A DNA stretch of 64,000 nt from Paracoccaceae bacterium. GTDB lineage: Bacteria > Pseudomonadota > Alphaproteobacteria > Rhodobacterales > Rhodobacteraceae. Position numbers and translations under genes: made by a program. The stretch's first letter is position 1, and every line of letters begins with the position of its first letter. Positions 8,497 through 17,397 of this stretch are shown here, piece after piece. Location of the stretch: contig JAFIEO010000022.1 of the NCBI GenBank assembly GCA_020832445.1, forward strand, positions 84,483 through 148,482. The letters run 5' to 3'. A model generated the notes under the pieces. That model saw only the letters and a list, made by a program, of their open reading frames with translations. It did not search any database and had not been told where the DNA came from.

Positions 8497-9072
8497 ATGA
8501 AACTTCACATCGTCATTGTAGAACCCGACCAAACCCGCGCGCGGCTGGTGATTGATAGCCTGCAACCGCTGGGCCATCAGGTGACCGTCATTGGCGAGGC
8601 GTCGGGTCTGGCGCGGCGGGTGTGCGACATTGCCCCCGACATTGTGCTGATAGATATGTCCAACCCGTCACGCGACACGCTGGAAGAAATGGCGCTTGCC
8701 TCTGGCCCGATGGAACGGCCGGTTGCGTTTTTCGTTGACCGCACGGACCGCGACCTGACCCAACAGGCCATAGAGGCGGGTGTATCCGCCTATGTCGTCG
8801 ACGGGTTGCAGCCCGAACGCGTGGCATCCGTTATGGATGCAGCCATCGCGCGGTTCCAGATGTTCCGCCGCATGCGCGTCGAGTTGGAGACAACACGCCG
8901 CGCGCTGGAAGAGCGCAAGCTGATTGACCGCGCCAAGGGCATATTGATGAAGGCGCGCGGCCTGACCGAGGAAGACGCCTACGCCTTGTTGCGCAAAACC
9001 GCGATGGATCAGGGTCGCAAAGTGGCCGAAGTTGCCAGCGCCCTTGTCACCGCAGCGGGGCTGTTGTCATGA
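8497..9072 (+). CDS. nasT: Nitrate-responsive antitermination regulator NasT
   Basis: About 191 residues: an N-terminal receiver-type domain (KLHIVIVEPDQTRARLVIDSL; candidate phosphoacceptor Asp in DIVLIDMSNP) and a C-terminal ANTAR RNA-binding domain (ALEERKLIDRAKGILMKARG, then TEEDAYALLRKTAMDQG). NasT binds paired hairpins in nas leader RNA and prevents termination. Without nitrate, NasS holds it inactive. The track ORF begins further upstream; MKLHIVIVEP at 8497 fits the family. A GTG at 8488, three codons earlier and better spaced from AAGGGG, is an alternative. Its TGA overlaps the nasS ATG (ATGA). The matching two-hairpin target lies at 10335-10385. Confidence 0.9.
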   Translation: MKLHIVIVEPDQTRARLVIDSLQPLGHQVTVIGEASGLARRVCDIAPDIVLIDMSNPSRDTLEEMALASGPMERPVAFFVDRTDRDLTQQAIEAGVSAYVVDGLQPERVASVMDAAIARFQMFRRMRVELETTRRALEERKLIDRAKGILMKARGLTEEDAYALLRKTAMDQGRKVAEVASALVTAAGLLS

Positions 9073-10238
9073 ACCTGACCACATGCCGTATTGGCTTTGT
9101 TCCGCTATTGGATATGGCGCCGATTGTCGTTGCACATGAAATGGGATTTGCGCAGGCTGAAGGGCTGGGGCTGGATTTGCAGCGCGCGCCATCGTGGTCC
9201 AGCCTGCGCGATATGCTGCTTTGGGGGCAGGTGGATGCCGCGCAGATGCTGGCCCCTGTGCCCGTGGCGATGGCGCTTGGCCTTGGTGGTGCGGTGGCGC
9301 GGCTGGACATCTTGCAGGTGCTGTCCATCAATGGCGATGTGATCGGCGTGTCGCAGATGCTTGCCGACCGGCTGCGCGCGGCGGGCCATGATTTCGCGTT
9401 CACTGATGCGCGACAGGCGGCAACCGATCTCGCAAGGGTGGTTGATGGTCCTTTGCGTATCGGCGTGCCGTTTCCGTTTTCCACCCATGTCGAGTTGGTC
9501 ACCTACTGGCTGCGCAACACCGGGCTGAACTATGAACTGTGCACCATCCCGCCGCCGCGTATGGCAGATGCGCTGGCCGCCGGCGAAGTGGACGCGTTCT
9601 GCGTTGGAGAGCCTTGGGGGTCGGTCGCGGTGGAACTGGGCGCGGGCACATTGCTGTTGCCCAGCCGCGCCATATGGGCCGTGGCCCCCGAAAAGGTTCT
9701 GGCCGCGCGCCATGACTGGGTGTGTGAAAACCCTGCCCTGACAGGGCGGCTGATGCGCGCGATCTGGCGTGCGGCGAAATGGTTAAGCGTGCCTGAAAAC
9801 CGCCTTGTCACCTCGGAAATTCTGGCACAGCCTGAATATGTGAACGCCCCTGTCGAAGTGCTGGACAGGGCCTTGCGCGGTGAAATGGTCATTTCCCCCA
9901 AGGGCGAAATCCGGCGGGTGCCCGACATGATCCGTTTCTTTGACGGTGCGGCAAGCTTTCCATGGCGGTCGCAGGCGGCGTGGTTTGCCGCCCAACTGGC
10001 CGCACGCCACGGGCTTGATACCGCCACATGTGTTGATGAAGCCAAGGCCATATGCCGCACGGATCTGTATCGCCAGAATTTGCGCGCGGCGGGGGCCGAT
10101 CTTCCCGGCGCATCGGAAAAACTGGAAGGCAGTCTGCACCACCCCACGGCGGTCGCATCCGAACGTGGCCAGATGATCCTTGCGCCGGATGCTTTTTTTG
10201 ATGGGCAGATTTTCGACTCCAGCCGGAAATCGCGCTGA
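9069..10238 (+). CDS. nasS: Nitrate sensor NasS (cytoplasmic NrtA-like binding protein)
   Basis: 389 residues of the CmpA/NrtA nitrate-binding fold, starting MNLTTCRIGFVPLLDMAPIVVAHEMGFAQ without any signal peptide, which separates the cytoplasmic sensor from the transporter NrtA. Internal family motifs include DMLLWGQVDAAQMLAP, the IGVPFPFSTHVELV strand, and VDAFCVGEPWG. In NasS-NasT systems NasS binds NasT and releases it when nitrate or nitrite binds. The gene overlaps nasT by four bases and is followed by a 250-base leader and the structural operon. This arrangement is standard in nitrate-assimilating Alphaproteobacteria. Confidence 0.9.
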   Translation: MNLTTCRIGFVPLLDMAPIVVAHEMGFAQAEGLGLDLQRAPSWSSLRDMLLWGQVDAAQMLAPVPVAMALGLGGAVARLDILQVLSINGDVIGVSQMLADRLRAAGHDFAFTDARQAATDLARVVDGPLRIGVPFPFSTHVELVTYWLRNTGLNYELCTIPPPRMADALAAGEVDAFCVGEPWGSVAVELGAGTLLLPSRAIWAVAPEKVLAARHDWVCENPALTGRLMRAIWRAAKWLSVPENRLVTSEILAQPEYVNAPVEVLDRALRGEMVISPKGEIRRVPDMIRFFDGAASFPWRSQAAWFAAQLAARHGLDTATCVDEAKAICRTDLYRQNLRAAGADLPGASEKLEGSLHHPTAVASERGQMILAPDAFFDGQIFDSSRKSR

Positions 10239-10334
10239 TTTTTTCAGCATAACATTGCTGCACTTGCATAATGGCCGTTTTTCTTCGGGTTTTGCGTTGT
10301 TTTCATGCCGCGTGCTTTTATTGATCGACTTAAC

Positions 10335-10385
10335 CGAAGCGGCAAGGATGCCGATTCGTAAAATCAGGGTTCAACGATGAACCCT
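10335..10385 (+). promoter_or_regulatory. ANTAR-type two-hairpin RNA element (NasT target)
   Basis: Two hairpins lie in tandem. P1 is CGAAGCGGC-AAGGAT-GCCGATTCG (10335-10358, one mismatch). P2 is AGGGTTC-AACGAT-GAACCCT (10366-10385, seven pairs). Both have hexanucleotide loops with A at position 1 and G at position 4, the signature recognised by ANTAR proteins. The element sits upstream of an intrinsic terminator and nrtA, matching how NasT is known to work. Confidence 0.88.
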
Positions 10386-10394
10386 TATGGGCAC

Positions 10395-10446
10395 AGCCGC
10401 CTGACCAGATTGCGCTTCCTGCGCGGTTCCGGTCGGCGGCTTTTTT
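10395..10446 (+). terminator. Leader (attenuator) terminator upstream of nrtA
   Basis: AGCCGCC-t-GACC (10395-10406) pairs with GGTC-GGCGGCT (10431-10441), with an inner GCGC/GCGC hairpin, and TTTTTT follows. It lies nine bases after the second ANTAR hairpin and about 45 bases before nrtA. It is therefore the expected default stop signal that NasT overrides. Confidence 0.85.
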
Positions 10447-10489
10447 CGTTTCGGCCCCCAAATTCAGGCCACAGCCAGAGGACATCACC

Positions 10490-11854
10490 ATGATCCGCAA
10501 GCTTCTCGCATCCACTTCCATCATCGCCGCATTCGGCGCGGCGTCCCTGCAAGCCGACACATTCCCTGAAATCGACGACCTGACACTGGGCTTCATCAAG
10601 CTGACAGACATGGCCCCGCTCGCCATTGCATATGAGCGCGGCTATTTCGAAGATGAAGGTCTTTTCGTCACGCTGGAAGCGCAAGCCAACTGGAAAGTGC
10701 TGATTGACGGCGTGATTGACGGCAACCTGCACGGCGCGCATATGCTGGCGGGCCAACCCTTGGCCGCAACCATCGGCTTTGGCACATCCGCCCATATCGT
10801 CACGCCGTTTGTCATGGACCTGAACGGCAATGCCACGACCGTGTCGAACGAAGTCTGGGACCTGATGCGCCCTGCCATCCCGTCAGATGCGGATGGCAAG
10901 CCTGTCCACCCCATTTCCGCGAGAGCCCTGCGCCCCGCGCTGGAAGCGTTCGCCGATCAGGGCCGCCCGTTCAATATGGGCATGGTCTTTCCCGTCTCGA
11001 CACATAATTTCGAATTGCGCTACTGGCTGGCGGCGGGGGGCGTTCATCCGGGCTACTATAGTGCGGACAATATCAGCGGCCAGATCGGTGCCGAAGCGCT
11101 GCTGTCCGTGACCCCGCCCCCGCAAATGCCCGCCACGCTGGAGGCAGGAACGATTTCGGGCTACACCGTGGGCGAGCCTTGGAACCAGCAAGCCGTTGCA
11201 ATGGGCATCGGCGTGCCGGTCGCGACGGATCTGGATATCTTTCCCATGCGCGCCGAGAAGGTTCTGGGCCTGCGCGCCGATTTTGTCGAAGACAACCCCA
11301 ACACCGTCCGCGCCCTGACCCGCGCGCTGATCCGCGCGGCCATGTGGCTGGATGCAGATGACAACGCCAACCGCGACGAGGCCGTGCAGATCATCAGCCG
11401 CCCGAACTATGTGGGGGCTGATCCGGAAGTTCTGGCCAATTCCATGACGGGCACATTTGAATTCGAGCAGGGCGATGTGCGTCCGGTGCCCGATTTCAAC
11501 GTGTTTTTCCGTGACTACGCCAACTTCCCCTTCGTGTCGGATGCCGTGTGGTATCTGACCCAGATGCGCCGCTGGGGCCAGATTACCGAAGCAAAAAGCG
11601 ACGAGTGGTATGTTGAGACAGCGCGCAGCGTCTTTTTGTCTGATGTGTTTGAAGAGGCCGCCCAATCGCTGGTCGATGACGGGCTGGCACCGGCAGACGC
11701 CTTTCCCTTCGGCAGCGACGGCTTTCGCGATGTGGTCGATCACGCCATCGACGGCGTGCCCTATGATGGCCGCACCCCCAACGCCTATATCGACAGTCTG
11801 CCGATTGGTCTGAAGGGCGAACAAAGCGTCGTCGGCTCAGAGGTGCAGGGCTAA
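10490..11854 (+). CDS. nrtA: Nitrate ABC transporter substrate-binding protein NrtA
   Basis: 454 residues. A Sec-type signal peptide (MIRKLLASTSIIAAFGAASLQA) precedes the CmpA/NrtA nitrate/nitrite-binding fold: LGFIKLTDMAPLAIAYERGYF, GNLHGAHMLAGQPLAA, GMVFPVSTHNFELRYWL and ISGYTVGEPWNQQ. It would capture nitrate in the periplasm for NrtB/NrtCD. It is homologous to NasS upstream but exported and longer. A leader of about 250 bases with an ANTAR element and terminator precedes it, so expression should depend on NasT. It is the first gene of the structural nas operon and is separated from nrtB by 35 bases. Confidence 0.92.
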   Translation: MIRKLLASTSIIAAFGAASLQADTFPEIDDLTLGFIKLTDMAPLAIAYERGYFEDEGLFVTLEAQANWKVLIDGVIDGNLHGAHMLAGQPLAATIGFGTSAHIVTPFVMDLNGNATTVSNEVWDLMRPAIPSDADGKPVHPISARALRPALEAFADQGRPFNMGMVFPVSTHNFELRYWLAAGGVHPGYYSADNISGQIGAEALLSVTPPPQMPATLEAGTISGYTVGEPWNQQAVAMGIGVPVATDLDIFPMRAEKVLGLRADFVEDNPNTVRALTRALIRAAMWLDADDNANRDEAVQIISRPNYVGADPEVLANSMTGTFEFEQGDVRPVPDFNVFFRDYANFPFVSDAVWYLTQMRRWGQITEAKSDEWYVETARSVFLSDVFEEAAQSLVDDGLAPADAFPFGSDGFRDVVDHAIDGVPYDGRTPNAYIDSLPIGLKGEQSVVGSEVQG

Positions 11855-11889
11855 GGCCCCGCACCGGCCACAGGCAAGGAGTTTCTGAT

Positions 11890-12960
11890 ATGACTGCAAT
11901 CGATCCCACCCAAGTTCAGGCAGAACGTCGCGCGCGCCTGTTCACACGCATCAACAAGCTGGATGGCTGGTTCAAGGTTCTGGGCCTGTCGTTCATGACG
12001 CCGCTGTTGCGCGCGCTGGCAGGCGACAACCCCAAGGCACAGGGCAAACAATTGTGGCAATTGCTGGGGGTGCCGCTGCTGGCGATCCTTGGTTTTCTGC
12101 TGCTGTGGGGCAATCTGGCCCCGAAGGTTGAAACCTCGCTCGGGGCTATTCCCGGCCCTGTGCAGGTTTGGGAACAGGTGGGCGTGCTACACGCCGACCA
12201 TGTGGCGGAACGCGAACGCGAAAGCGCGTTCATGGAACGTCAGGCCGCCCGCAATGCCGAATTTATTGCCGCCGGTCAGGAAGACCGCGTACGCGAACGC
12301 ACCTACACCGGATCGCCCACCTATTACGACCAGATCTGGACGTCCGTGAAAACAGTCTTCTTCGGTTTCATGATTGCGACCGTTGTTGCCGTGCCGCTGG
12401 GCATTGCGGCGGGCCTGTCGCCCACCACGAATGCAGCCCTGAACCCGTTGATCCAGATATTCAAACCTGTCAGCCCGCTGGCATGGCTGCCGATAGTGAC
12501 GATGGTTGTTTCAGCCGTGTATGTCACGCAGGACGGCATGTTCTCGCGCGCATTTCTGACTTCGGCCATCACGGTGACGCTGTGTTCGCTATGGCCCACG
12601 CTGATCAACACCGCCCTTGGTGTGGCCAGTATTGACCGCGACCTGATTTCTGTCAGCCGCGTGCTGAAGCTGAACACATGGACCAAAATCACCCGTCTGG
12701 TGCTGCCATCGGCGCTGCCGCTTATCTTCACAGGGTTGCGGCTTAGCCTGGGAGTGGGCTGGATGGTGCTGATTGCGGCGGAAATGCTGGCGCAGAACCC
12801 AGGCCTTGGTAAATTCGTCTGGGACCAGTTCCAGAACGGGTCATCGGTCAGTCTGGCGCAAATCATGGTGGCAGTTTTCACCATCGGCATCATCGGCTTC
12901 TTGCTGGACCGGCTGATGTATGCGCTGCAATCGCTTTTCACCTTCTCGAATAACCGGTGA
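11890..12960 (+). CDS. nrtB: Nitrate ABC transporter permease NrtB
   Basis: 356 residues, preceded by AAGGAG nine bases before the ATG. After a hydrophilic N-terminus, one membrane helix lies at LLGVPLLAILGFLLLWG. Then comes a long charged stretch (about residues 100-145; ADHVAERERESAFMERQAARN and following). The standard binding-protein-dependent permease core begins at TVFFGFMIATVVAVPLGIAAG, with the EAA-like loop near TLINTALGVASIDRDLISVSRVL and final helices through GFLLDRLMYAL. Cyanobacterial NrtB is about 280 residues, so the extra charged segment is the main difference. It forms the membrane channel with the NrtCD ATPase. Its stop overlaps the region of the next start. Confidence 0.92.
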   Translation: MTAIDPTQVQAERRARLFTRINKLDGWFKVLGLSFMTPLLRALAGDNPKAQGKQLWQLLGVPLLAILGFLLLWGNLAPKVETSLGAIPGPVQVWEQVGVLHADHVAERERESAFMERQAARNAEFIAAGQEDRVRERTYTGSPTYYDQIWTSVKTVFFGFMIATVVAVPLGIAAGLSPTTNAALNPLIQIFKPVSPLAWLPIVTMVVSAVYVTQDGMFSRAFLTSAITVTLCSLWPTLINTALGVASIDRDLISVSRVLKLNTWTKITRLVLPSALPLIFTGLRLSLGVGWMVLIAAEMLAQNPGLGKFVWDQFQNGSSVSLAQIMVAVFTIGIIGFLLDRLMYALQSLFTFSNNR

Positions 12961-12965
12961 GCACC

Positions 12966-14627
12966 ATGGCAATTCTGGAATTCAAAAATGTCTGCAAGGG
13001 TTTTGGCACCGGACTGAACCGCGAGGAAGTTCTGAAAGACATCTCTTTGTCGGTGAAAGAGGGCGAGTTTCTGGCGATCCTTGGCTTTTCTGGCACAGGC
13101 AAGACCACGCTGATCAACCAGATCGCGGGCCTTGCCCAGCCTGACCGTGGGCAGGTTCTGTTCAGGGGCAAGCCCATCACCGGGCCGGGGCCGGAACGGG
13201 GGCTGGTGTTCCAGTCCTATTCACTGATGCCATGGCTGACAGTGGCGGGCAACGTGGCGCTGGCGGTCGATGCCGTGTATAAATCCGCCAGCCGTGCGGA
13301 ACGTGCCGCCATGGTCGACAAATACATCGCCATGGTGGGCCTTAGCCACGCCAAGGGGCGGCGGCCTGCGGAACTGTCGGGCGGCATGCGCCAGCGTGTA
13401 TCCGTAGCCCGTGCGCTGGCCATGAACCCCGAAGTTCTGCTGCTGGATGAACCGCTGTCGGCGCTGGACGCGCTGACGCGCGCCAATCTGCAAGACGAGA
13501 TTACGCAGATCTGGCAGGCCGATCAGAAAACCGTGGTGCTGATTACCAATGACGTGGATGAAGCGCTGCTGCTGGCGGACCGGATTATCCCGCTGAACCC
13601 TGATGGCACGCTGGGTGCGGCGTTCAAAGTGGCTATCCCGCGGCCACGCGCGCGCACCGCCATGAACAACGATCCGGTGTTCAAGAAACTGCGCGCGGAT
13701 GTGACGAAATACCTTATGGATGTGGGCATCGCCGCCAAGGTCGAGGAAACACGGGTCTTACCACAGGTCACGCCCCTTCACGGCACACCCAAAGCCTATG
13801 CACAAGCCGCCAAAAGCGGGCTTGATGAGAGGTATCTGGAATTCTCGCAGCTTTCAAAAGTGTATCCCACACCGGAAGGGCCGCTGACCGTGGTGGACCG
13901 GTTTGATCTGAAGATGAAGAAGGGCGAATTCATCAGCCTGATCGGGCATTCGGGCTGCGGCAAATCCACAGTTCTGACCATGGCTGCGGGCCTCAATGAC
14001 ATCTCGGGCGGCGCGATCAAGCTGGACGGGATGGAAGTGCGCGGCGCGGACCCTGAACGCGCTGTGGTGTTTCAGGCGCCCAGCCTGTTCCCGTGGCTGA
14101 CCGCCAAGGAAAACGTGGCCATGGGTGTGGACCGCGTATACCCGCGCGCTTCGCGGAGTGAGCGTCAGGACGTTGTCGAATACTACCTTGAGCGCGTGGG
14201 GCTGGGCGATGCGATGGACCGGCAGGCGGCGGACATGTCAAACGGCATGAAACAACGCGTGGGCATTGCGCGGGCTTTCGCACTTAGCCCCAAGCTGCTG
14301 CTTTTGGATGAACCTTTTGGCATGCTCGACAGCCTGACGCGCTGGGAATTGCAGGAAGTGTTGATGGAGGTGTGGTCGCGCACCAAGGTGACGGCGATCT
14401 GCGTCACCCATGACGTGGATGAAGCGATCCTGCTGGCCGACCGCGTGGTGATGATGACCAATGGCCCGCGCGCGCGCATCGGCAAAATTGTCGATGTGAA
14501 CCTGCCCCGCCCGCGCACCCGCAAGGCGCTGCTGGAACACCCCGATTACTACAATTACCGCGCCGAGGTTCTGCAATTCCTGGAGGATTACGAACATGGC
14601 GCGCACAAGAAGAAGGATGCCGCGTGA
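12966..14627 (+). CDS. Nitrate ABC transporter ATPase, fused double-domain NrtC/NrtD type
   Basis: About 553 residues containing two complete ABC ATPase domains. Domain 1 has Walker A GFSGTGKTT (about 40), signature LSGGMRQR (about 137) and Walker B VLLLDEPLSALD. Domain 2 has Walker A GHSGCGKST (about 327), a degenerate signature MSNGMKQR (about 424) and LLLLDEPFGMLD. In cyanobacteria these activities are split between NrtC (which carries an additional binding-protein-like domain) and NrtD. Here the two nucleotide-binding domains are one chain and there is no regulatory binding domain. The track starts at a GTG inside the nrtB stop; the ATG at 12966 is more likely. It would energise nitrate import. 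Confidence 0.9.
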   Translation: MAILEFKNVCKGFGTGLNREEVLKDISLSVKEGEFLAILGFSGTGKTTLINQIAGLAQPDRGQVLFRGKPITGPGPERGLVFQSYSLMPWLTVAGNVALAVDAVYKSASRAERAAMVDKYIAMVGLSHAKGRRPAELSGGMRQRVSVARALAMNPEVLLLDEPLSALDALTRANLQDEITQIWQADQKTVVLITNDVDEALLLADRIIPLNPDGTLGAAFKVAIPRPRARTAMNNDPVFKKLRADVTKYLMDVGIAAKVEETRVLPQVTPLHGTPKAYAQAAKSGLDERYLEFSQLSKVYPTPEGPLTVVDRFDLKMKKGEFISLIGHSGCGKSTVLTMAAGLNDISGGAIKLDGMEVRGADPERAVVFQAPSLFPWLTAKENVAMGVDRVYPRASRSERQDVVEYYLERVGLGDAMDRQAADMSNGMKQRVGIARAFALSPKLLLLDEPFGMLDSLTRWELQEVLMEVWSRTKVTAICVTHDVDEAILLADRVVMMTNGPRARIGKIVDVNLPRPRTRKALLEHPDYYNYRAEVLQFLEDYEHGAHKKKDAA

Positions 14628-17068
14628 TGAAACGCAAACTCGTAATCATCGGCGCGGGCATGGCCTCGGGGCGGGTGCTGGAACATCTGCTGGCAGGTGA
14701 CCCAGACGGCTGGGACGTAACCCTGTTCAATGCTGAACCGCGCGGGAACTATAACCGCATCATGCTGTCGCCGGTCCTGTCAGGCGAAAAGACCTATCAT
14801 GATATCGTCACCCATGACGATGATTTCTATGCGCAGCATAAGATCAACTGCCGCTTTGGCGAGGCCGTGGTGCGTATCGACCGCGAAAACAAGGTCGTCT
14901 ATTCCAACGAGGGCGGCGCGCCCTATGACAAGCTGCTGATCGCCACGGGATCGGCCCCGTTTATCATTCCGGTGCCCGGCCACGACCTGCCCGGTGTGAT
15001 CACTTACCGCGACATGGACGACACGCAGGCCATGATCGACGCATCCGACAAACCTGGCGCAAAAGCGGTCGTTATCGGCGGTGGCCTGTTGGGGCTGGAA
15101 GCGGCGGCAGGGCTGAAGGCGCGCGGCATGGAGGTGGCAGTTATTCACCTGATGGGCCATCTGATGGAGCGCCAGCTGGACCCCGCCGCAGGCTACCTGC
15201 TGCAAAAGGATCTGGAGGCGCGCGGCATCACCGTGCATTGCAAGGGCGCCACCAAGGCCGTTCTGGGCACGGACAGGGTTGAGGCGGTCTTGCTGGACGA
15301 TGGCACCGTGTATGACGCAGATCAGGTGTGCATGGCCGTGGGCATTCGCCCGGAGGTGCGCATCGCAACCGATGCCGGTTTGGAAATCGGGCGCGGGATT
15401 ACTGTGAATGACCAGATGGTCACATCCGACCCCGATATTCTGGCAGTCGGCGAATGTGTGGAGCATAACGCGCAGCTTTTCGGGCTGGTCGCCCCCCTTT
15501 ATGATCAGGCGAAAGTCGTTGCTGCGACACTGCTGAACAAGGACGCGGGTTTTCAGCCCGTCCAGACCGCAACCAAACTGAAGGTCACAGGCGTGGACCT
15601 GTTCAGCGCAGGCGATTTCGCCGATGCGGACGGGCGCGAAGATATCGTGTTCCGCGACCCTGCGCGCGGCGTCTACAAGCGGCTCGTGATCGAGGATAAC
15701 CGCCTGATTGGTGCCGTCATGTATGGCGAAACGGGCGACGGGTCTTGGTTCTTTGGCCTGATCAAGGATGGCACGGATATATCCGAAATGCGTGACACGC
15801 TGATCTTTGGCCCTGCTTATCAAGGGGGTGGCCAAACGGACCCTTTGGCAGCCGTTGCAGCCTTGCCGCTTGATGCGGAAATCTGTGGCTGTAACGGCAT
15901 TTGCAAAGGCACCATCGTTTCGGCGATCGAAGGGGGGGCTGCATCCCTTGCCGATATCAAGGCACAGACCAAGGCCAGCGCGTCTTGTGGCACCTGCACA
16001 GGGCTGGTGGAACAGGTTCTTGCCAGCACACTCGGCGATGCGTTCAAGATGCCTGCCGCACAACCCATGTGCGGCTGCACCGAGCTGACGCATGAAGATG
16101 TGCGCCGCCTGATCAAGGCGCGCGAGTTGAAATCCATGCCGGCTGTCATGCAGGAACTGGGCTGGAAAACATCCTGCGGCTGCCACGTTTGCCGCCCTGC
16201 GCTGAATTTCTACCTGCTGGCCGATTGGCCGGAAGATTACACCGATGACGCGCAAAGCCGTTTTGTGAATGAACGCAACCACGCCAATATCCAGAAGGAC
16301 GGCACATATTCGGTGGTGCCGCGCATGTGGGGCGGCATGACCAACCCGCGCGAATTGCGCGCGGTTGCGGACGCCGCCGACAAATACGACATCCCGGCGG
16401 TCAAGGTTACAGGTGGTCAACGTATCGACCTGCTGGGTGTCAAAAAGGAACATCTGCCCCATATCTGGGCCGATCTGAACGCGGCGGGGCTGGTTTCCGG
16501 CCATGCCTATTCCAAGGGGCTGCGCACAGTCAAAACCTGTGTCGGCACGGATTTCTGCCGCTTTGGCACGCAGGATTCCACAGGGCTGGGCATCAAGCTG
16601 GAAAAACGCCTTTGGGGGTCATGGACACCGCATAAGGTCAAGCTGGCCGTGTCGGGCTGCCCGCGCAACTGCGCCGAGGCGACCTGCAAGGATGTGGGCA
16701 TTGTTTGTGTCGATTCCGGGTTCGAAATTGGCGTGGGCGGTGCGGCAGGCATGGATTTGAAAGAGGTGGAGCGTCTGGCGAAAGTGGCCACCGAACAGGA
16801 AGCCATCGACCTGACCGTGGCCTTTGTCCAGCTGTACCGCGAACACGCCAAACATCTGGACCGGCCCTATAAATGGCTGGCCAAGGTGGGGCTGGAATGG
16901 GTGCAGGCGCAGATCGTCGAGGATCTGGACAATCGCGCGGCGCTGATCCAGCGCTTCGATCTGTCGCAAACCATCTATCAGCGCGACCCGTGGGCCGACC
17001 GCGCAACCCCACAGGCGAGTGCCGATTTCGCCCCATTAGCCGATCTTACGAAGGAGGCCGCGGAATGA
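14627..17068 (+). CDS. nirB: Assimilatory nitrite reductase [NAD(P)H] large subunit NirB
   Basis: 813 residues. It reduces nitrite to ammonium with six electrons from NAD(P)H in the cytoplasm. The domain order is normal. An FAD/NAD(P)-binding oxidoreductase region (IIGAGMASGRVLEHL at the N-terminus; VIGGGLLGLEAAAGL for the second dinucleotide fold) comes first. Two BFD-type [2Fe-2S] segments follow (CGCNGICKGTI near 420 with CGTCTGL near 454, and MCGCTEL/CGCHVC). The siroheme/[4Fe-4S] domain has its four cysteines in TCVGTDFCRFGTQ (about 637) and GCPRNCAEATC (about 677). The track's upstream GTG is in the previous stop; the ATG forms TGATG. It shares an ATGA junction with nirD. Confidence 0.95.
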   Translation: MKRKLVIIGAGMASGRVLEHLLAGDPDGWDVTLFNAEPRGNYNRIMLSPVLSGEKTYHDIVTHDDDFYAQHKINCRFGEAVVRIDRENKVVYSNEGGAPYDKLLIATGSAPFIIPVPGHDLPGVITYRDMDDTQAMIDASDKPGAKAVVIGGGLLGLEAAAGLKARGMEVAVIHLMGHLMERQLDPAAGYLLQKDLEARGITVHCKGATKAVLGTDRVEAVLLDDGTVYDADQVCMAVGIRPEVRIATDAGLEIGRGITVNDQMVTSDPDILAVGECVEHNAQLFGLVAPLYDQAKVVAATLLNKDAGFQPVQTATKLKVTGVDLFSAGDFADADGREDIVFRDPARGVYKRLVIEDNRLIGAVMYGETGDGSWFFGLIKDGTDISEMRDTLIFGPAYQGGGQTDPLAAVAALPLDAEICGCNGICKGTIVSAIEGGAASLADIKAQTKASASCGTCTGLVEQVLASTLGDAFKMPAAQPMCGCTELTHEDVRRLIKARELKSMPAVMQELGWKTSCGCHVCRPALNFYLLADWPEDYTDDAQSRFVNERNHANIQKDGTYSVVPRMWGGMTNPRELRAVADAADKYDIPAVKVTGGQRIDLLGVKKEHLPHIWADLNAAGLVSGHAYSKGLRTVKTCVGTDFCRFGTQDSTGLGIKLEKRLWGSWTPHKVKLAVSGCPRNCAEATCKDVGIVCVDSGFEIGVGGAAGMDLKEVERLAKVATEQEAIDLTVAFVQLYREHAKHLDRPYKWLAKVGLEWVQAQIVEDLDNRAALIQRFDLSQTIYQRDPWADRATPQASADFAPLADLTKEAAE

Positions 17069-17397
17069 GCTGGCTGGATATCGGCGCATTGAACGACATC
17101 CCCCAACGGGGTGCGCGCGTGGTGAAAACCGTGCATGGCTGCGTGGCGGTGTTTCGCACGGGCGATGATCAGGTTTTTGCCACCGACGACCGTTGCCCGC
17201 ACAAGGGCGGGCCGTTGTCGGAAGGTATCGTGCATGGTCATGCAGTCACCTGTCCCTTGCATAACTGGGTGTTTTCACTGGAAACCGGCATGGCGCAGGG
17301 CGCAGATGAGGGGGCGGTTACCACATACCCCGCGCGCGTCGAGGGCGGGCGTATTCTGCTGGATGCCAAGCGCCTGATCCGGGGGGCTGCTGCATGA
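17065..17397 (+). CDS. nirD: Nitrite reductase small subunit NirD (Rieske type)
   Basis: 110 residues starting MSWLDIGALNDIPQRG; the track ORF begins far upstream inside nirB, but the ATG at 17065 overlaps the nirB stop and follows AAGGAGG by a suitable distance. The Rieske [2Fe-2S] ligands are visible as CPHKGG (about 44) and CPLHNW (about 63). The small subunit assembles with NirB for NAD(P)H-dependent nitrite reduction. The gene ends with an ATGA overlap into nasA, so nirB, nirD and nasA should be translationally coupled. Confidence 0.93.
   Translation: MSWLDIGALNDIPQRGARVVKTVHGCVAVFRTGDDQVFATDDRCPHKGGPLSEGIVHGHAVTCPLHNWVFSLETGMAQGADEGAVTTYPARVEGGRILLDAKRLIRGAAA

Noticed and set aside
10883-11824. 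313-codon minus-strand frame inside nrtA
   Set aside because: Antisense shadow of a well-conserved binding protein; His/Arg-rich composition typical of complementary GC-rich codons.
14780-16504. 574-codon open frame on the minus strand inside nirB
   Set aside because: It is exactly antisense to conserved nirB sequence, lacks motifs and is a GC-rich shadow frame.
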